Assembly: GCF_004354085.1 (NCBI RefSeq)
Contig: NZ_SMSE01000002.1
Coordinates: 682,001-746,000, forward strand
Source: Seongchinamella unica
GTDB taxonomy: Bacteria; Pseudomonadota; Gammaproteobacteria; Pseudomonadales; Halieaceae
Direction of reading: 5' to 3'
Length of the DNA: 64,000 bases
Below, in pieces: positions 1-7,637 of the stretch. How positions within the stretch are numbered: position 1 is the first letter of the stretch; each line of letters opens with the position of its first letter. The notes under the pieces are model-generated. The model ran no database searches. It saw only the letters and a program-made list of their open reading frames with translations, and was not told the DNA's origin. The translations under genes and the position numbers were made by a program.

Positions 1-665
1 AAATAGTTGGTGTGGGGATCGTACAGCTCGGTGAGCGCATTGGCGTATATCTGGAATACGTCCTGGCTGTTGTACTGTTCGACCCGCTTGAGCTGGCTGC
101 GATAGCGGCGGCTCAGCGTTTCGGGGATCTCATCAGCGGGCTTGTCCGCCAGGCGCAGGCTCAGCACCTGGTTTTTCAGGTGTTTGCGCCAGCGTTCGTC
201 CAACTCCCCCTGGTCACGGGCCCATTGGCGTTCGTCTGTGTCCAGGTCGTAGTACTCGTCGACGGTAAAATCCATGGCGGCCACGGTTTCAGCGAGGTTT
301 GCATTAACGCCCTCAAGGCGGGTGCGCAGGCGCTCATGAAAGCGGTTGAAAATGGCATATCCCGCGTCCATGTTGCCCTCCGGCAACTGGTCGTCCATCA
401 TTTCACGGTATTGCTGGAATTCCTCGATGTCGGCGGCGGTAAAAAACATTTTGCTGCCGTCGAGGCTGTCGATATACGCATCCAGGTGTTGCGAGGAGAG
501 CGTGTCGTCGTACTCCAGTTTCGAATAATGCCGCTGTTCCAGTTGCTCCACGAGTTCAATGATGGTGTCGCGCTGGCTATCGCTGTACTCGATTTTCGCC
601 GACGCTGGCAGGGCAAGACCACAGCAGAGAAGGGCCAGGAACAGGATGCGGCCAATAGCGGCCAT
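1..665 (-). CDS. prc: Tail-specific (C-terminal processing) protease, 5' part only
   Basis: The reverse-strand frame is open from an ATG at 663-665 to the window edge, giving the first 221 codons. It starts with a signal peptide (about residues 1-23, ending PASA) and continues with the helical N-terminal domain of periplasmic Prc/Tsp proteases, including the segments SLDGSKMFF and, just before the edge, DPHTNYF (DPHTSY in E. coli Prc). The PDZ and Ser/Lys protease domains lie outside the window. Prc degrades or trims periplasmic proteins from the C terminus and processes PBP3 in E. coli. The 262 bp up to ggt, which is divergent, hold no other gene that I can support. The family call is firm; whether the rest is intact cannot be judged. 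Confidence 0.88.
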   Translation of the reverse strand, partial: MAAIGRILFLALLCCGLALPASAKIEYSDSQRDTIIELVEQLEQRHYSKLEYDDTLSSQHLDAYIDSLDGSKMFFTAADIEEFQQYREMMDDQLPEGNMDAGYAIFNRFHERLRTRLEGVNANLAETVAAMDFTVDEYYDLDTDERQWARDQGELDERWRKHLKNQVLSLRLADKPADEIPETLSRRYRSQLKRVEQYNSQDVFQIYANALTELYDPHTNY

Positions 666-927
666 GCTTGGGAAAGTGCTCAAAATTATTTCTACCACTA
701 CGTTATGGGAAGCAATCGCTAAGTGTACCCTTGCGAGCCAGCGGTTCAAGGCGGCAGGGACGTTTTTCCTCAGATCGAGAATAGCCGGAAAAGTTCATAT
801 TTGCCTGCTGGTGGGCACACCCTGGATGATGTGGGTGGTGTTTTAGCCTTGGCCGGCAGCCCCCAGGTTCCTCGACACCTGGACTTCATGCTTTAATAGA
901 GCGCTTGCAAGCTGATCGGAACCCCCC

Positions 928-2676
928 ATGAAAGTTACCCCTACCTCCGGTGTGGCAGCGGGCCTGCTGCTCCTGCTGCTGACTATCGCCGCCTGTTCGA
1001 GCCCCGGACCGGAGGATGCCGCCAGCCAGGCCGGCTGGGACAAGGGGGCTATGGTGACAGCCGCCAACCCCCACGCGACCGCCGCGGGAATGGAGATGTT
1101 GCGCCGGGGCGGTCACGCCGTTGACGCGGCTATCGCCGCCCACGCAGTGCTGGGGTTGGTGGAACCGCAAAGTTCAGGAATAGGTGGTGGCGCTTTCATG
1201 CTGGTCTACCAGCGTGAGAATGGAGCCCTGGTGATGCACGATGGGCGGGAACTGGCGCCCGCCGGCGTGACCGCTGACATGTTCATGGCCGATGGCGAGG
1301 TTATGGGATTTCTGGAGGCCTGGCAGGGCGGTATTGCGGTGGGCGTGCCCGGGGCGATCGCCCTGTACGAGGACACCCATAAAAAGTACGGCAAGCTGCC
1401 CTGGGCGGACCTGTTCCAGCCGGCCATCAATCTGGCTGCCAACGGGTTCGAAGTGTCGCCGCGGATGGCTGGATTCCTGCCGCGTATGGCCTCCGTGACC
1501 CGGCTTGACGAGAACCCTGGAACTGCGCAGTACTTTTTCCCCCAGGGCCAGCCCCTGCAGGCAGGACATCTGCTGAAAAACCCGGAGTACGCCAACACCC
1601 TGAGGCGGATCGCAGCCGAGGGCAAAAGCGCCTTTTACCGCGGTTCGATCGCCGAGGCTATCGTCGCCGCGACTCGGGCCGATCCGCATCCCGGCAGCCT
1701 TGGCCTGGAGGACCTGGCCAACTACCGCACGGTGGAGAGGGCCTCGGTCTGTGGGCCCTATCGGCAGCTGCGTGTCTGTGCCGGCCCCCCCCCCTCATCG
1801 GGGATAAGCCAGATCATGATGCTGCGAATTTACCAGCATCTGGCGGAAGACGCCGGAACAAGGGATGAGCAACTCGCGGCCTTTGTCGATGCGCAGCGCC
1901 TGGTGTATGCAGACCGCGATCATTTTGTCGGTGACCCGGATCATGTCGACGTCCCTGTTCGGCAGCTCGTCGACCCGTCTTACCTGGATCACCGCGCCGG
2001 CCAGCGCTTCGCCCCCGGTGCGACCCCGGAGCACGGTGATCCCGAAGGGTTTGCCGCCGGTAGAGAGCTGGCCAGCAGCTGGGCCGCGGACCGGACGGAA
2101 GAAGTGCCGGGCACCAGTCACCTGTCCGTCGTCGACAGCGAGGGAAACGCGGTATCCATGACGGCGACCGTGGAGGCTCCCTTCGGTTCCTCCCGTTGGG
2201 TGGGCGGATTTTTGCTGAACAACCAGATGACCGATTTCGCCCGGGAGTACCATCCGGATACCCGGCCCCAGGCCAACGCCATTGCCGCGAGCAAGCGCCC
2301 CCGTTCATCCATGTCACCGGTGATGGTCTTTGACGAAAGCGGGGAGCTGTTCATGGTCAGCGGATCCCCCGGCGGCAATAACATTCCCGCTTACGTCTTC
2401 AAGTCGCTGGTCGCTGTACTCGACTGGGGCATGACACCCGCGGCGGCGGTGGCGTTTCCCAACATTACCGCCCGCGGCGAGAAGGTCAGGGTTGAAGTCA
2501 ATGTCGAGCCGGGGCCGGAAATCGCCAACGCGCTCAAAGCGCGCGGCTACACCGTCGAGGAGCGGGAGGGTGAAAACTCCGGACTCCACGTGATTGTGGT
2601 GACTGACGATACCCTGCTGGGCGCAGCAGACCCGCGGCGCGAGGGTACCGTCGAATACCTGGCGCGGGAGGAATAG
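928..2676 (+). CDS. ggt: Gamma-glutamyltransferase (lipoprotein)
   Basis: 582 residues of the Ntn-hydrolase GGT family, which cleaves gamma-glutamyl bonds of glutathione and transfers or hydrolyses the gamma-glutamyl group. The N terminus is a lipoprotein signal with the lipobox IAAC (Cys23), so a membrane-anchored periplasmic enzyme is expected. The autoprocessing nucleophile is the Thr of GTSHLSVVD (Thr396; Thr391 in E. coli), followed by LLNNQMTDF and the SGSPGG oxyanion segment. The large/small subunit cut should fall just before Thr396. A run of ten C (1785-1794) encodes the conserved PPP of PPPSSG and is the longest homopolymer noticed in a coding region here. The symporter gene follows after 4 bp, suggesting cotranscription and use of released amino acids. 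Confidence 0.95.
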   Translation: MKVTPTSGVAAGLLLLLLTIAACSSPGPEDAASQAGWDKGAMVTAANPHATAAGMEMLRRGGHAVDAAIAAHAVLGLVEPQSSGIGGGAFMLVYQRENGALVMHDGRELAPAGVTADMFMADGEVMGFLEAWQGGIAVGVPGAIALYEDTHKKYGKLPWADLFQPAINLAANGFEVSPRMAGFLPRMASVTRLDENPGTAQYFFPQGQPLQAGHLLKNPEYANTLRRIAAEGKSAFYRGSIAEAIVAATRADPHPGSLGLEDLANYRTVERASVCGPYRQLRVCAGPPPSSGISQIMMLRIYQHLAEDAGTRDEQLAAFVDAQRLVYADRDHFVGDPDHVDVPVRQLVDPSYLDHRAGQRFAPGATPEHGDPEGFAAGRELASSWAADRTEEVPGTSHLSVVDSEGNAVSMTATVEAPFGSSRWVGGFLLNNQMTDFAREYHPDTRPQANAIAASKRPRSSMSPVMVFDESGELFMVSGSPGGNNIPAYVFKSLVAVLDWGMTPAAAVAFPNITARGEKVRVEVNVEPGPEIANALKARGYTVEEREGENSGLHVIVVTDDTLLGAADPRREGTVEYLAREE

Positions 2677-2680
2677 CGCG

Positions 2681-4180
2681 GTGAGCCCGGCCCCCGAAAA
2701 TCTGGCGACCGCCATCGAAGCCTTGGTCACTCCGGCGGCGAGTGCCCTGTCGGCTTTCGTGTTCTACCGGCTGCCCCTGTTCGGCTACGAGATACCCTGG
2801 ATCGTTTTGTGGCTGGCAGTTGCTGCCAGCTTCTTCACCCTCTATCTCGGCTTTATCAACATCCGGGGCTTCGCTCTCGCTGTGCGCCTGGTGCGCGGTG
2901 ATTTTCACGATCCACAGGCTCCCGGCGAGATTTCCCACTTCCAGGCCGTCGCCACCGCCGTGTCGGGGACGGTGGGTATCGGTAATATTGGTGGCGTGGC
3001 GGTTGCCATTGTCGTCGGCGGGCCCGGGGCGGCCTTCTGGTTGATCGTCGCCGGGTTTGTTTCCATGTCCACCAAACTGGTGGAGTGCACCCTGGGGGTC
3101 AAGTACCGCAAACACAACCCGGATGGCTCGGTATCCGGTGGCCCCATGTATTACCTGGAGCAATGGCTGGCGGTGCGAAACTTTCCGCTGGCGGGCAAAG
3201 GACTCGGTAAATTTTATGCCCTGTCGCTGGTGATCGGCTGCCTGGGCATCGGCAATATGTTCCAGTCCAACCAGGCCTATGTGCAGTTCGTCACCATCAC
3301 CGGCGGCGAGGCCAGTTACTTTGCCGACAAGGGCTGGCTGTTCGGGATCGCGATTGCCCTTCTGGTGGGGCTGGTAATCATTGGCGGCATACGTTCCATC
3401 GCGGCGGTAGCCAGTAAGATTGTGCCCTTTATGGGTGTTCTTTACGTGCTCTCCGCCCTGGTCATCATCCTGATGAGTGCGGAACACATTCCCACAGCCA
3501 TCGAACTCATCGTCAGTAGCGCATTTACCCTTGAAAGCGCCACCGGCGGAGCCATCGGGGCGATGATAGTCGGCTTTCAGCGGGCCCTGTTTTCCAATGA
3601 GGCCGGCCTGGGCTCAGCCCCCATCGCCCACTCGGCGGTGCAGACAGACCACCCGGCCTCGGAGGGCCTGGTATCGCTGCTGGAACCCTTTATCGACACC
3701 GTGGTGATCTGCACCCTCAGTTCACTGGTGATCGTGGTGACGGCCTATCCTGCGGGGCTGATGGAGCAGGGGCTGGAGGGGATTGCACTGACCTCGGCCG
3801 CCTTCGAGTACCACTTCAGCTGGGCGCCTTATCCGTTGGCGCTGGCGGCCCTGTTATTTGCCTTTTCCACGGCAATTTCGTGGTCCTACTATGGTCTCAA
3901 GGCCTGGACCTATCTGTTCAGCGAGCACCCGGTCAGTGAGTCGATTTTCAAACTGGTATTCTGCGGCTTTCTTGCCCTGGGTTGCATGATCCAGCTGACC
4001 GCCGTGCTGGATTTCTCCGATGCCATGATATTTCTTATCTCGGTGCCCAATATTCTCGGGCTGTTCTTTTACGCCCCGGAGGTGAAGCGGGAAGTGGCCG
4101 GCTTTATGTCCGCCGTGGCCAGCGGCGAGGTTCGCAACTATCGCAAGGAACGGGCCCTGGCGGCGGAGGCGGCCGGTTAG
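2681..4180 (+). CDS. Alanine/glycine:cation symporter (AGCS) family protein
   Basis: 499 residues from a GTG start at 2681, preceded by GGAGG at about 2668 and only 4 bp after the ggt stop. It shows the AGCS signature near residues 90-120 (TVGIGNIGGVA, GGPGAAFW), the NEAGLGSAP segment and about ten hydrophobic spans. Members import small neutral amino acids such as alanine or glycine with Na+ across the inner membrane; the substrate here is not readable from sequence. Pairing with a periplasmic GGT suggests uptake of amino acids freed from glutathione or other gamma-glutamyl peptides, which is inference. It ends in a hairpin region facing a convergent aldo/keto reductase. Confidence 0.9.
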   Translation: MSPAPENLATAIEALVTPAASALSAFVFYRLPLFGYEIPWIVLWLAVAASFFTLYLGFINIRGFALAVRLVRGDFHDPQAPGEISHFQAVATAVSGTVGIGNIGGVAVAIVVGGPGAAFWLIVAGFVSMSTKLVECTLGVKYRKHNPDGSVSGGPMYYLEQWLAVRNFPLAGKGLGKFYALSLVIGCLGIGNMFQSNQAYVQFVTITGGEASYFADKGWLFGIAIALLVGLVIIGGIRSIAAVASKIVPFMGVLYVLSALVIILMSAEHIPTAIELIVSSAFTLESATGGAIGAMIVGFQRALFSNEAGLGSAPIAHSAVQTDHPASEGLVSLLEPFIDTVVICTLSSLVIVVTAYPAGLMEQGLEGIALTSAAFEYHFSWAPYPLALAALLFAFSTAISWSYYGLKAWTYLFSEHPVSESIFKLVFCGFLALGCMIQLTAVLDFSDAMIFLISVPNILGLFFYAPEVKREVAGFMSAVASGEVRNYRKERALAAEAAG

Positions 4181-4187
4181 CGGCCGC
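4169..4187. terminator. Hairpin between convergent genes
   Basis: Perfect 7-bp arms GCGGCCG/CGGCCGC enclose a 5-base loop that contains the TAG stop of the symporter gene. No T-tract follows on either strand, so intrinsic termination is doubtful; position between two convergent genes is the main support. Confidence 0.3.
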
Positions 4188-4204
4188 TGGCCGGCACACC
4201 GTGT

Positions 4205-5173
4205 TCAGATTTGTTCCAACTGTCTGCGCACCTGTTCGGTGAGCAGCGGCACGACCTCCACTGACTTCAGGTTCTCTTCCAGTTGGCTGACCCTCGATGC
4301 ACCGAGTATGACCGTAGAGACATTGGAGTTGAGCAAACACCAGGCAATGGCCAGTCGGGGGAGGGTAGTGCCCAGTTCCTCGGCAACGGGCAATAGCCTG
4401 GCCACGCGCTGCATTCTCTGCTGGCCCCGCTCCGATTCCACCATGCTGTCGCGCAACCATTCGTAGCCCGGCAGGGACGCACGGCTGTCCGCAGGGATGC
4501 CTTGAAGATACTTACCCGTCAGCGCCCCTGAAGCCAGCGGCGACCAGGTTGTCGTGCCCAGGCCGAATTTACCGTAGAGCTCGGCGTACTCAACCTCGAC
4601 ACGCTCACGATCCAGCAGGTTGTACTGGGGTTGTTCCATCGACGGCGGGGTCAGGTGATTGGCGTGGGCAAACTCGTAGGCCTCGGCTATTTCCGCGGCG
4701 GACCACTCCGAGGTTCCCCAATAGAGCACTTTTCCCTGGCTCACCAGATTGTGCATGGCCCACACCGTCTCGCCTACGGGAGTCTCCGGGTCGGGCCGGT
4801 GGCAGAAATAGAGGTCTAGGTAATCCACCTGCAGGCGCTTGAGCGCCTGGTGACAGGCTTCGGTAACATGTTTTCTACTCAGCCCACACTGGGTGGGCAG
4901 GGGTGATGGGTGGCTGCCAAAGAAGACCTTGGAGGAAACGCAGTAACTGTCCCTTGGCCGGTTCAGGGACTTGAGCGCCTTTCCCATCACAATTTCCGAG
5001 TTGCCCGCCTCGTAACCTTCGGCGTTATCGAAAAAGTTGATGCCGGCGTCGAAGCAGGTGCCGAACATTCGCTCCGCCAGATTCGCATCGACCTGTTTAT
5101 TAAAGGTTACCCAGGAGCCAAACGACAGCTCGGATACCTTCAGACCTGATTTACCGAGATTCCTGTATTTCAT
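4205..5173 (-). CDS. Aldo/keto reductase (Kv-beta-like subgroup)
   Basis: 322 residues covering a full AKR (beta/alpha)8 barrel. The catalytic tetrad is visible: Asp in FDNAEGY, the Tyr of the same motif, Lys in SSKVF and His in YFCHRPD. The C-terminal SNVSTVILGAS segment is the usual NADPH-binding region. The N terminus MKYRNLGKSGLKVSELSFGSW resembles the voltage-gated potassium channel beta-subunit-like AKRs of bacteria (YghZ/YajO type), which reduce various aldehydes. It is convergent with the symporter and lies 75 bp downstream of the next reverse-strand gene start region. Substrate unknown. Confidence 0.9.
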   Translation of the reverse strand: MKYRNLGKSGLKVSELSFGSWVTFNKQVDANLAERMFGTCFDAGINFFDNAEGYEAGNSEIVMGKALKSLNRPRDSYCVSSKVFFGSHPSPLPTQCGLSRKHVTEACHQALKRLQVDYLDLYFCHRPDPETPVGETVWAMHNLVSQGKVLYWGTSEWSAAEIAEAYEFAHANHLTPPSMEQPQYNLLDRERVEVEYAELYGKFGLGTTTWSPLASGALTGKYLQGIPADSRASLPGYEWLRDSMVESERGQQRMQRVARLLPVAEELGTTLPRLAIAWCLLNSNVSTVILGASRVSQLEENLKSVEVVPLLTEQVRRQLEQI

Positions 5174-5248
5174 GCTGTCGATCCTTTGATCTGCAGGGGG
5201 CTCCGGTGTGTCCGCGGGACAGCCGATCGCCTCGCCACACGATGATGA

Positions 5249-6769
5249 CTACTGCGACTCGAGGTTGGTCATAAGCTGATAGTAAAACCCGATGGAACGG
5301 CCGATTTCCTTGAGCTGGATGCGCTCGTTGACCCCATGCAGTCGGGGCATGTCCGCAACCGATTCGAGCTGTAGCGGCGTCACCGTATAGGTGTTGATTC
5401 CCATCGGTTTGGCTGCGAAATATTTCGCGTCCGCCCCGCCGATCACGAAGAACGGCGCGACGATGATCTCGTTGCCGTAGATCTGGCGCAGGGTCCTCTC
5501 AATCAGCGCGTACTGTTCGCTGTGCGGGTCGGCGATATTCGTCGCCGCAGTCGACTGGGATACGTCCGTAATCGTAATCCGGTCATCGTCGATCACGTCC
5601 CGCACGTAGTTCATGATGTACTCTTTGCTGTCGCCGATCGTGGGTCTGAAGTTGACGACGGCGCGTGCTGTGGGAGGCAACACGTTGGCCTTCACGCCGC
5701 CCTCGATGATGGTCACCGCAGTGGTGGTGTGCAGCATGGCGCGGGTGAGTTCCCGGCCTTCCATCATCTCGATGAATTGCTGCTCCAGTTTGGTCAGCTT
5801 GTCGTCGTCGCCAAAAGCCACCGCGGCGTACATGTCCTGCTGATCCCTGGGCAGCTCCGGACCGAGCCACCGATACTGGTAGCGCAGGGCGTCGTTGAGC
5901 TTATAGGGGAAGGGGGCGGCCTCGAGCTTGGTGATGGCCGCTGCCAGGATGCCGATGTTGGACGTCTTTGGCGGTTGCGAAGAGTGGCCGCCTACCCCAT
6001 CAACACGGAGTTCGAGGGCCAGGTAACCTTTCTGGGCAATACCGATGAGGGCGGTGTTGTCCGGGATGCCGGGAAACAGGCCCTCGGCCAGGGGAGCTGA
6101 CTCGTCGAAAACGAGGTAGGTCTCCGTCACGCCCCGCTGCTCGAGAACGTCGGCGATATGCCCGACACCCTCGCCGCCGCCGACCTCCTCGTCTTGTCCA
6201 AAGACGAGGTAGTAGGTGCGGGTGGGCTGGAAGCCCTCCTTGATCTTCATCTCCGCCGCTTCCATGATCGCGAAGATCATCCCCTTGTCGTCCCAGGATC
6301 CCCGACCCCAGAGGTAGCCTTTATCGATCGTGCCCGCGAATGGGTCGTAGTCCCACTCATCCGGGGAGGCGATGGGCACGACGTCCTGGTGCGCCATCAG
6401 GATCACCGGGGGCAGGGATGGGTCCTTGCCTTCCCACGTATAGAGGAGGCTGTAAGGGCGAGGATCGCCCAGGACTTCCCGCTTGAGTGTTTTGTGAACA
6501 TTGGGAAACGTCTTTTCGAGATAGTCGTGAAAGCCCTCGAACGCCTCGACATCGAAGTCGTCCCGGTCCTCGTTGGAAATGGTCGGGAACCGAACGCCAC
6601 CCGCAAGCCTCTCTGCTGCGGCGTCGATGTCGACTTCGATGACCACCGGATCGACGTCCTCCGACTGCATCGAGGTGAATGCCTGGTCCGCGTATCCTGA
6701 AGCGGAAAGGCCAATTCCCAGCAGCGCAAAGGGTATTGAATACAGCAAACGGGGTTTAATCGACTTCAT
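5249..6769 (-). CDS. Secreted M20 family metallopeptidase (carboxypeptidase PM20D1-like)
   Basis: 506 residues with a signal peptide (about 1-27, ending SGYA). Metal-binding and catalytic features of M20 enzymes are in place: MAHQDVVP (His127, Asp129), RGSWDDKG (bridging Asp near 160) and the Glu pair in GQDEEVGG (194-195); a dimerisation domain follows around VDGVGGHSSQPP. The length and the EGF..DYLEKTFP start match the CPS1/PM20D1 branch, which hydrolyses N-acyl amino acids or dipeptides. Export to the periplasm is inferred from the signal peptide. No operon partner is close: the AKR gene begins 75 bp beyond its end on the same strand. Confidence 0.88.
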   Translation of the reverse strand: MKSIKPRLLYSIPFALLGIGLSASGYADQAFTSMQSEDVDPVVIEVDIDAAAERLAGGVRFPTISNEDRDDFDVEAFEGFHDYLEKTFPNVHKTLKREVLGDPRPYSLLYTWEGKDPSLPPVILMAHQDVVPIASPDEWDYDPFAGTIDKGYLWGRGSWDDKGMIFAIMEAAEMKIKEGFQPTRTYYLVFGQDEEVGGGEGVGHIADVLEQRGVTETYLVFDESAPLAEGLFPGIPDNTALIGIAQKGYLALELRVDGVGGHSSQPPKTSNIGILAAAITKLEAAPFPYKLNDALRYQYRWLGPELPRDQQDMYAAVAFGDDDKLTKLEQQFIEMMEGRELTRAMLHTTTAVTIIEGGVKANVLPPTARAVVNFRPTIGDSKEYIMNYVRDVIDDDRITITDVSQSTAATNIADPHSEQYALIERTLRQIYGNEIIVAPFFVIGGADAKYFAAKPMGINTYTVTPLQLESVADMPRLHGVNERIQLKEIGRSIGFYYQLMTNLESQ

Positions 6770-7013
6770 GGTCGGGTCGCCTCAATGACTTAATGAGTTG
6801 AACGGTACAGTTATATCTGGGTTGATGATTACAACGTTTCTTGTAGACCTTAGCATTTTTCATCATCAGGTCGAAATTCTTATCTGGATCAGCGGCCCGC
6901 TGCGGCTCCTCAAGCGGCGTGAACGCCTCGCCACATCCGGGTTTCGAGGCGAAGTGTTAGTTGCTGCCGGGATGTCCGCGATACGGCTGCTGGGAACACC
7001 CCTGACTCGCCTG

Positions 7014-7424
7014 TCAGAACGTGTTGCCGGCGGCACACTCGATCAGAAGCTGTCCCTCGAGTCCTGCAGCCCGGTGCTGCTGTGCCTGCTGGTAATCCTC
7101 ATCCCGCAGCATATCGAGCATGACCTGGGTTGAGGGATACTGGATGATGGCGACTTCGTCCCAAAGGTCATCACCGCCGCCTATCAATACCCCGCGGGTC
7201 CTTCCCGCATACAGGATTCGCACGCCCCTGGGTTCCATGATTTCCCGGAACGCCCTGGCGTAGAGCTGGTAGGCCTCGACACCGGAGAGATCGCAGGGGC
7301 GAGCGTCTTCATATTCGGCTTTGCGCTTGAACTTGAGGAGGTTGAGCATGGCGATCGGTTCGCCGGTAGCGCGATCGCGGAAGGCGCGAACCTGGTCGCC
7401 GGTGGGTTGCAGTACGTTGTGCAT
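7014..7424 (-). CDS. DUF1330 family protein
   Basis: 136 residues. The opening GEPIAMLNLLKFKR and the later YAGRTRGVLIGGG and AIIQYPS segments are the pattern of DUF1330, a dimeric alpha/beta-barrel (ferredoxin-like) fold with no settled function. It follows the DUF6351 gene by 213 bp on the same strand, so a shared transcript is possible but not obvious. The 244 bp between its stop and the M20 gene start hold nothing that I can support. Confidence 0.75.
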   Translation of the reverse strand: MHNVLQPTGDQVRAFRDRATGEPIAMLNLLKFKRKAEYEDARPCDLSGVEAYQLYARAFREIMEPRGVRILYAGRTRGVLIGGGDDLWDEVAIIQYPSTQVMLDMLRDEDYQQAQQHRAAGLEGQLLIECAAGNTF

Positions 7425-7637
7425 GGTGGGGGTCTCTCCGTGGCAAAATTCCAGACGATTGTTATCATGACATCGCTGCCTGCTGCCTCAGTTCACAGGC
7501 TTCTTCAGTAGCAAAGCTCATATGGTGCCCTTGCCAGTCCGCGCTGGCAAACACATCTCTATTGTCGGCGTGCGTGACCCGCGCAGAGCGACCCCGGGAG
7601 GGCTCTGCCGGGTTTTGGGCTTCTTGTGGTCGTACTG

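Noticed and set aside
12-722. Forward 236-codon frame at the window start
   Set aside because: It is antisense to the reverse-strand prc gene, whose translation gives a signal peptide and Prc motifs; the forward product has no family features.
2534-3487. Reverse 317-codon frame across ggt/symporter
   Set aside because: Antisense shadow of two well-supported genes; composition reflects the complementary codons.
6798-7133. Forward 111-codon frame
   Set aside because: Half overlaps the DUF1330 gene antisense; no ribosome-binding site and no recognisable domain.
7590-7612. Hairpin CCCGG...CCGGG followed by TTTT on the forward strand, as a terminator
   Set aside because: Flanking genes are both on the reverse strand, where no T-run follows the stem, so it would terminate nothing known.
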